A stretch of DNA of 64,000 bases, taken from positions 3,534,001 to 3,598,000 of the forward strand of contig NC_080577.1 of NCBI RefSeq assembly GCF_029962835.1, read 5' to 3'. The stretch comes from Magnolia sinica. Lineage: Eukaryota > Streptophyta > Magnoliopsida > Magnoliales > Magnoliaceae. A model generated the notes under the pieces. It made no database searches. It had not been told where the DNA came from and worked only from the letters and a program-made list of their open reading frames with translations. Shown in pieces: positions 57,863 to 64,000 of the stretch (positions are counted from its first letter, which is position 1; every line of letters begins with the position of its first letter). The translations under genes were made by a program, and so were the position numbers.

Positions 57863-58288
57863 CCTATAAACATTTCTTAGGATCTTATAATGAAAGATAA
57901 AAGATTAATATAACTTGTGCAAAGAGATTACAAATACCATGTGTGTGCCAATGTGGCACTTACATGCAAGATCCAAGTCGCTCATCACGTGAGGGCCACC
58001 TTAAGCATGTCTTGTCCCGAAAAAGAAGAAGAAGAAGAAGAAGCTGTTTTACAATTCAGGTGTGCCCTTGTTAAATTGGGTAGCAGTTCTATCTCAAGTT
58101 GTTTCCTTTGATGTGACTCACAAAAGTTTTGAATCTCCAATGAATATTCAGCCTTCGGGTTTCATAATTCATCTAATGGATGAATTGGACGGTGAATACA
58201 TCATGCAGGCCCATGTCTAGGGTGGTATTGGTGATTTTAGAAAAAGATAAAAAGGAAAAAAGGTTGGCACTGGTGCCCTTCGAGCACG

Positions 58289-58339
<51 letters not shown>

Positions 58340-58944
58340 AGAACTGATGACCTACGGCCATATTTTTATGTATCCTACATGTTTAGGATATCTAATTTGT
58401 GCTAAAGGTGGGCCCACATAAAGATTGCTTGTATTAGGAACTAGGCTAATCAGCGGATCACGTGGATCACCTTTCCATCTAGAGTTAGATGTTCGGTTGT
58501 CCATTGATTTCAATGGTCTTTTTAGCCTAACTTTGGCATTGATGCTTTATGGCAGGGCCAGCAATTGTCCCACACAAGAGACAATGGTGGGTGAGAGGGT
58601 TGCATGCTAAGATATAGCATGCAGCGGGCTTAGGTGTTCATTTCTTATATTCATGAACACGGATAAATGCATCAATGGACTGCTTGGATCAGGGCCCGTT
58701 TGGACAGTGGTATTAAATGGGATTGCATTACTAATCCCACTTATTCAGAATAACATGTTTGGAAGGAATGTGAGATGGGATTAAAATTAACTTTGTAGGC
58801 TTTGGAAAATGAGCCTTGTGTTGGAAAGTGTGAGAAGGGATCACTAATCCCACGGTTGATGAATATTTGCTTCATCCGGTTCAATTTAAATGCAATTTGA
58901 AAGTAAAATTTAGGCTTTATTTTTTAATGTATGCATTCTATATT
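57863..58944. other. Intergenic with microsatellite and MITE half
   Basis: A GAA run lies at about 58,022-58,042. 58,688-58,860 ('gggcccgtttggacagtggt'...'actaatcccac') resembles one end of a 'GGGCCCGTTTGG' MITE and abuts the truncated copia LTR. No gene. Confidence 0.5.
58289..58340. repeat. (CA)n(TA)n compound microsatellite
   Basis: About 19 CA units followed by about six TA units. Confidence 0.95.
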
Positions 58945-59207
58945 GTTCGTCTGTTTATGCGTGAGTGAAGAAGGCTTGATCCAAGCAGTGTGTGCTTATG
59001 ATCGGTTGTAACGTTCCGCTTCATAGTGAATTGTTGATCTGGACGAGGTCCCGTGGTTTTTACCTCTTTGAGGGTTTTCCACGTAAAAATCTCTTGTATT
59101 GTGTGGTTTATGATTTGATTTATTGATTTATTTCATTGCTTTATTATCCCATAATTCTGTTGTTTTTTGGAAGCTAGATTTTAAGGTTTTGTGCAAAGCC
59201 CCCAACA
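58945..59207 (+). mobile_element. Copia element 2, truncated 5' LTR
   Basis: The last ~260 bp match the end of the LTR at 63,181-63,891 ('tgatcggttgtaacgttcc', 'gagggttttccacgtaaaa', CCCAACA). The outer part is missing and is replaced by MITE-like DNA. Confidence 0.8.
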
Positions 59208-62200
59208 AAGTGGTATCAGAGAGTTTACGTTGGTTGAACGGATTGGGATTGATTCTGAATTATGGAAGGTGACTCATCAAAGATGATTAACCTAAATGGT
59301 TCTAACTGGACTATGTGGAAGGCTAAGATGGATGACTTACTTTTATTGCAAGGACTTGTATTCTCCAATTAAAGGCATATCGGCAAAGTCAATGGATATG
59401 TCAGATGATGATAGAAAGAAGTTGGACCAGAAGGCAGTGAAGTTTATTAGATAATGGCTGGACAATTCTGTATTTCACCATGTGTCTACAAAAACCTCAG
59501 CTGTTAGCCTATGGCTGAAATTGCAAGGGCTGTATGAGAAGAAGACAGCCGACAATAAAAATTTTCTGATAAGATGATTTGTGAATCTCAAGTTCAAAGA
59601 TGGTGGTTCTGTAACTGAGCACATGAATGACGTCAACAATATATTGAACCAGCTCTCCACTATAAAGATAGTTTTGGATGATGAATTACAGGTTTTGTTA
59701 TTGCTTAGCTCATTCTTGATAGTTAGGAGACATTAGTGGTGTCTCTGAGTAACTCCGCGCCAGACGAAAAGGTGTTCATGGAACAGATAACTAGTTGTCT
59801 TTTTAATGAGGAGACAATGAGAAAGTTTTAGGAGTCTACTCAGCAAGAGGCTCTTATGACACAAGATCGGGGGAGAGGAAAAAACAGAAAGGGCACGAAG
59901 GCCCGAGATAAATCAAGAGGCAAGTCGAGTACAAGGAAGGATGTTGAATGCTGAAATTATAACAATAAGGGTTACTATAAGCATGAATGTCATAAGAAGA
60001 AGAATGACAAGAAAGAAAAAAGAAAAGAGAAGAAAGATGAATCAGATTTTACTACGGTCGCTTCAGATGGCGACGTTGTAGTTATTCTTTCAGCAGAGAT
60101 ATTTGTCTCATGGCTACGAGTCAAGACACCGAATGGGTGATAAACTCGGGAGCCCTGTTTCATATGACTCCATGCAGGGATTTCTTCACAAGCTACAAGT
60201 TAGGTAACTATGAGACCGTGAAGATGGAAAATTCTAGCATATCGAAGATCGTTGAGGTTGGTGATATTTGTGTGAAGACCGATGTGGGCTCCACATTAGT
60301 TTTTGGGGATGCGAGATACATTCCAGACTTCGCCTTAACTTGATATTGATGGCAAGGTTAGATGATGATGGCTGTGATAGCCAATTTGTTGGTGGGCGCT
60401 GGAAGCTCATCAAGGGTTCGTTGATCGCAATCAAAGGAAAGAAGTGTTACACCCTTTACAAGGTAAGTGTCAGTGTGTGCAAGGGTGGGTTGAACACAGC
60501 GGAAGATTTAACTATTAACATGTGACACATGCATCTAGGCCACATGAGTGAAAAGGGGCTTCAGCTACTAGTAAAGAAGCGGCTCCTTTCAAACGTAACA
60601 GGTATACCTCTCAAAACCTGTATTGACTGTTTATCAGGAAACAACATAGAATTTCATTTATTAAAACTATTTCTCACGTTAATAAAGTACATGCATTATA
60701 TTTGGTTTATTATAATGTTTGTGGTCCTATGAGGACAAAAACCTTGGGTGGGGCATTATATTTTGTTACTTTTATAGATGATGCATCTAGGAGGGTTCGG
60801 GCTTATGCTTTGAAATCCAAGGACGAGGTCTTCGGTGTATTTAAATTGTTTCATGCTATGGTCGAAAGAGAGACATGTGGATCATTAAAGTGCATCCGCA
60901 CTGACAATGGTGGTGAATACATCTGTGACTTTCATGAGTATTGTAGGTCCCTGGGTATACGGCATGAACAAATGGTTCTCAAGACCCCTCAACATAATGG
61001 TGTGGCCGAGTGAATGAATCGTATAACTGTATAGAGAATCAGATGCATGTTATCCCATGCGAATTGCCCAAGACGTTATAGTAAAAAGCAATGCACACGG
61101 CAATGTATTTGATAAACATGTCTCCGTCAGCCCCGTTGAATGGAGTACCTGAGAAGGTATGGACTGGACAAAATCCATCGTATACTCATCTCAGAGTATT
61201 TAGATGTAGGGCATCCGTTCACGTACCAAAGGACGAGAGGTTCAAGCTCGATATGAAGATCAGGCAATATGTGTTCTTGGGGTACGGTGATGAAAATGTT
61301 CGACTATAGATTGTGGGATCCAACTGAGAAGAAGCTCGTCAGGAGCAAAGGTATAGTTTTCTTTGAAGACCAATGTATTGAAGACATTTGTAAGCCAGAG
61401 AAGTCCAAGCCTAGTTCAAGTGAGCTAGAAGACATGAATCCAGTTATTCTTCTCGTAATGCCTGATGACGGGGGAGTACAGTAAGGTGCAGAGGACGAGG
61501 GAGTTCCTACAAAAGATGGATCGGGGGAGTAGCCTCCATTCGATCCACCTGTTAAGCCACAGGTGAGGAGGTCATCTAGGGACAGGCATCCATCCAAGAG
61601 GTACTTGCCGCATGAGTAAATTATACTCACTGATGGGGGAGAGCCAGAAGATCATGCTGAGGCCCTAGCCGACGAGCATAAGGAGTGGTTGAAAGCTATG
61701 TAAGAGGAAATGAAATCCTTACATAAGAATCACACTTATGATATAATGAAATTGCTTAAGGATAAGAAAGCTCTAAACAACAAGTGGGTGTTTAGAAAGA
61801 AGATTGAGCAGGAGAATTCACAAACAATGTTCAAGGCCAAACTTGTAGTAAAAAGATTTGGTCAAAGGAAAGGTATACACTTCGAGGAGATATTCTCACT
61901 AGTGATGAAGATGACATCCATACGGGTGTTACTTGAGTTGGCGGCTAGCATAGATTTAAAGTAGAACAATTAGATATTAAAACTGCCTAGAGGGGTTCGA
62001 AGTCAAGAGCAAATAGCATATGGTGTGTAGGCTAAGGAAGAGCTTGTATGGGCTGAAACAATCTCCACGGTAATGGTATAAGAAGTTCGACTCGTTCATG
62101 TTAAAGCATGGATATGATAGAACGGAGTCGGACCAATGTGTGTTCACGCGCAAGTTCTCATATGGTGATTTCTTAGTTCTGTTGTTATACGTTAATGACA

Positions 62201-63180
62201 TGCTTATCATGAAAAAATACATCAAGAAGATTGACAGACTGAAGCGGGAGTTGGACAAGTCATTTGGGATGAAAGACTTGCGTCCGGCTAAACAGATCGT
62301 AGGAATGTAGATAACCTGTGATAGAAACAGCAAGAAGCATTAGTTATCATAAGAGCGGTATATTGCAAAAGTCGTAGAGTGGTTCAATATGAATGCAGCG
62401 AAGCTGGTCAATACTCCACTGGATAGTCACTTTAGATTGAGCATCAGACAGTGTCACAAGACGAAAGCAGAGGTGGATGAGATGCAGAAGATACCCTACG
62501 TGTCAGCGGTAGGAAGTTTGATGATGCTATGGTGTATACACGCTCAGACATAGCATATGCGGTTAGTGTTGTCAGCCGGTATCTTGCCAATCTTGGCAAA
62601 GAATATTGGGCAGCGGTGAAATGGATACTGCAATATCTAAGAGGCTCATACAGGTTGAGCCTATGCTATGATGACGGAAAACCTGTGTTAGAGGGCTACA
62701 CAGATGCAGATATGGCAGGTGACATAGACTTCAGGAAGTCTACATCAAGGTTCATGTTCACGTTTGCAGGGGGGAGCAGTCTCTTGGTAGAGCAAGCTAC
62801 AGAAGGTCGTAGCATTGTCGACGATAGAGGCCAAGTACATTTCAGTCACAGAGGCATGTAAAGAGATGCTTTGGATGAAGATGTTCCTAAAGGAACTTAG
62901 CCTAAAGTAGGAGCAGCGCGCGGTCTATTGTGATAGTCAAAGTGCTATATACTTGAGCGAAAATCAAAGTCAGCACTCCAAGTCGAAGCACATAGAGATT
63001 CGGTATCACTGGATCAGGGATACTTTGGAATAGAAAATGTTACAGCTTGAGAAGGTTCACACGGACGATAATGAGTTAGACATGATGACCAAGGCATTGC
63101 TCAAGGGCAAGTTTGAGGTTTGTAAAAACCTAGATAGTTTGAAGAAGGTAAATTTCTCCTGAGTTGAAAAGGGAAAAATT
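59208..63180 (+). mobile_element. Copia element 2, decayed internal region (gag-pol)
   Basis: Fossil Ty1/copia, Tork/Tnt1-like by its gag start (MINLNGSNWTMWKAKMDDLL at about 59,280). Protease region about 60,110-60,350, GAG-pre-integrase about 60,520-60,650, integrase about 60,700-61,020 (TDNGGEY), reverse transcriptase about 61,690-62,330 (ending near QCVFTRKF...LLYVNDMLI), RNase H about 62,530-63,110. A polypurine tract (gaaaagggaaaaatt) precedes the 3' LTR. It is broken, with well over ten disablements. The LTRs differ by about 13-14% over ~170 bp by eye, so it is about twice as old as copia element 1. Confidence 0.88.
59211..59226 (+). other. Primer-binding site of copia element 2
   Basis: TGGTATCAGAGAG begins three bases after the LTR end and matches the 3' end complement of initiator methionine tRNA (TGGTATCAGAGC), the usual copia primer. 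Confidence 0.85.
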
Positions 63181-63542
63181 TGATGAAGATTTTCTCCTCA
63201 GACTCGACCGGTCGAGTGCCTCGCATGACTAGTCGAGGGTGGTGCTTGACCAGTCGAGTGGCGCTTGACTCAAAGTCCAGTGACCAATTGTATTAATTCT
63301 GCCGCGTTGCTCTACCAGTTAAGGAGTCTGCTCGACCGGTCGAGGGTCCGCTCGACTAGTTGAGGTTACGCAGATTCATGTCCGAATTGTGTGCGGACTG
63401 CGTAAATTTGAGGTGATTTTCACAGAGGTGCGGAAATGAGTTTCCTAAACTATAAATATGGGTCCCAAGGGCTATTATAGGGCATATAAGAGAGTTTCCT
63501 AAAGCTTTGCAAGGGTTTGCTAAAGGGTTTAGAGCTATCAAA

Positions 63543-63577
<35 letters not shown>

Positions 63578-63891
63578 GCTTGTGGAAGAGAGGTTCTGAT
63601 CGTAGAGGTGATATACCGTGCACTCGACCTCTCAGCGCTTTTACGTTCTCTTGATCGGTGAGATCTTTCCGTTTTTCCATTATTCTTTTATTGTTCATCC
63701 GCTCATACGTGAATGAAGAATGTTTGATTCAAGTGGTGTGTGCTTGTGATCGGTTGTAACATTCTACTTCATAGTGTATTGTTGCTCTGGACGAGGTCCC
63801 GTACTTTTTACCCCTTTGAGGGTTTTCCACGTAAAAGTCTCTTGTGTCGTGTGGTTTATGCTTTGATGTTCTGTGCAACGGTCCCCCAACA
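63181..63891 (+). mobile_element. Copia element 2, 3' LTR (0.71 kb)
   Basis: TGATGAAG...CCCAACA. The left half has 'ctcgaccggtcgag' palindromic words repeated several times and a (GA)15 run at about 63,545-63,574. The right half matches the truncated 5' LTR. Confidence 0.8.
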
Positions 63892-64000
63892 TTCAAAATA
63901 TATAATTAGAAAACATGAGATACACTCAATTTAGGGACAATACCTTATACATGCATTTATTGTAACTTTTACAATTGCATCTACCTTAATCCCTCCGAAT
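63892..64000. other. Flank of copia element 2
   Basis: 109 bp of AT-rich DNA. No feature recognised. Confidence 0.5.

Overview
The window is nuclear DNA of a flowering plant. Its host genes have plant-type GT-AG introns: a Beclin 1/ATG6 gene, two LRK10-like receptor kinases, a lipid-transfer protein and a benzylisoquinoline-type O-methyltransferase relic. The rest is retrotransposon, hAT and MITE debris. A magnoliid such as a Lauraceae tree fits, because the methyltransferase most resembles norcoclaurine 6-OMT and a very abundant 'GTGGGCCCACCATGATGT' repeat dominates the non-coding DNA. That assignment is inference.

Layout. 1-6,356: the last five exons of ATG6 (+). 9,066-12,137: a complete three-exon LRK10L kinase (-). 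13,091-13,734: a solo copia LTR with a perfect 5-bp target duplication. 14,645-19,443: a ~4.8-kb giant inverted repeat whose inner arms carry a minisatellite. 20,345-39,162: a composite bounded by one split target site (TGATA on both sides). It reads LTR1, then 10.6 kb of foreign DNA (truncated methyltransferase, a second 4.9-kb giant inverted repeat, other repeats), then LTR2, a decayed copia interior and LTR3. 40,293-40,846: a non-autonomous hAT element with a perfect 8-bp duplication. 42,614-45,441: a second LRK10L kinase (+). 45,331-54,493: duplicated 3' flanks of that kinase, interrupted by a block of older repeats and a ~100-bp tandem array. 55,174-55,635: a type-1 lipid-transfer protein gene (+). 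55,986-57,862: small MITEs. 58,945-63,891: a second, older, decayed copia element with a methionine-tRNA primer site.

The genes do not form an operon or pathway. The two kinases are paralogues on opposite strands with the same exon plan and the same non-RD catalytic loop, so this is a small dispersed LRK10L cluster. The main structural story is hierarchical. A ~417-bp hairpin MITE (complete copy at 30,385-30,801) recurs as the building block of the arms of one giant inverted repeat and in the flanks of the other. A copia insertion split one such module. A 10.6-kb LTR-bounded segment was then apparently added inside that insertion by LTR-LTR recombination.

All coordinates of splice sites and repeat ends were read by eye. 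Identity figures are by-eye counts over short stretches.
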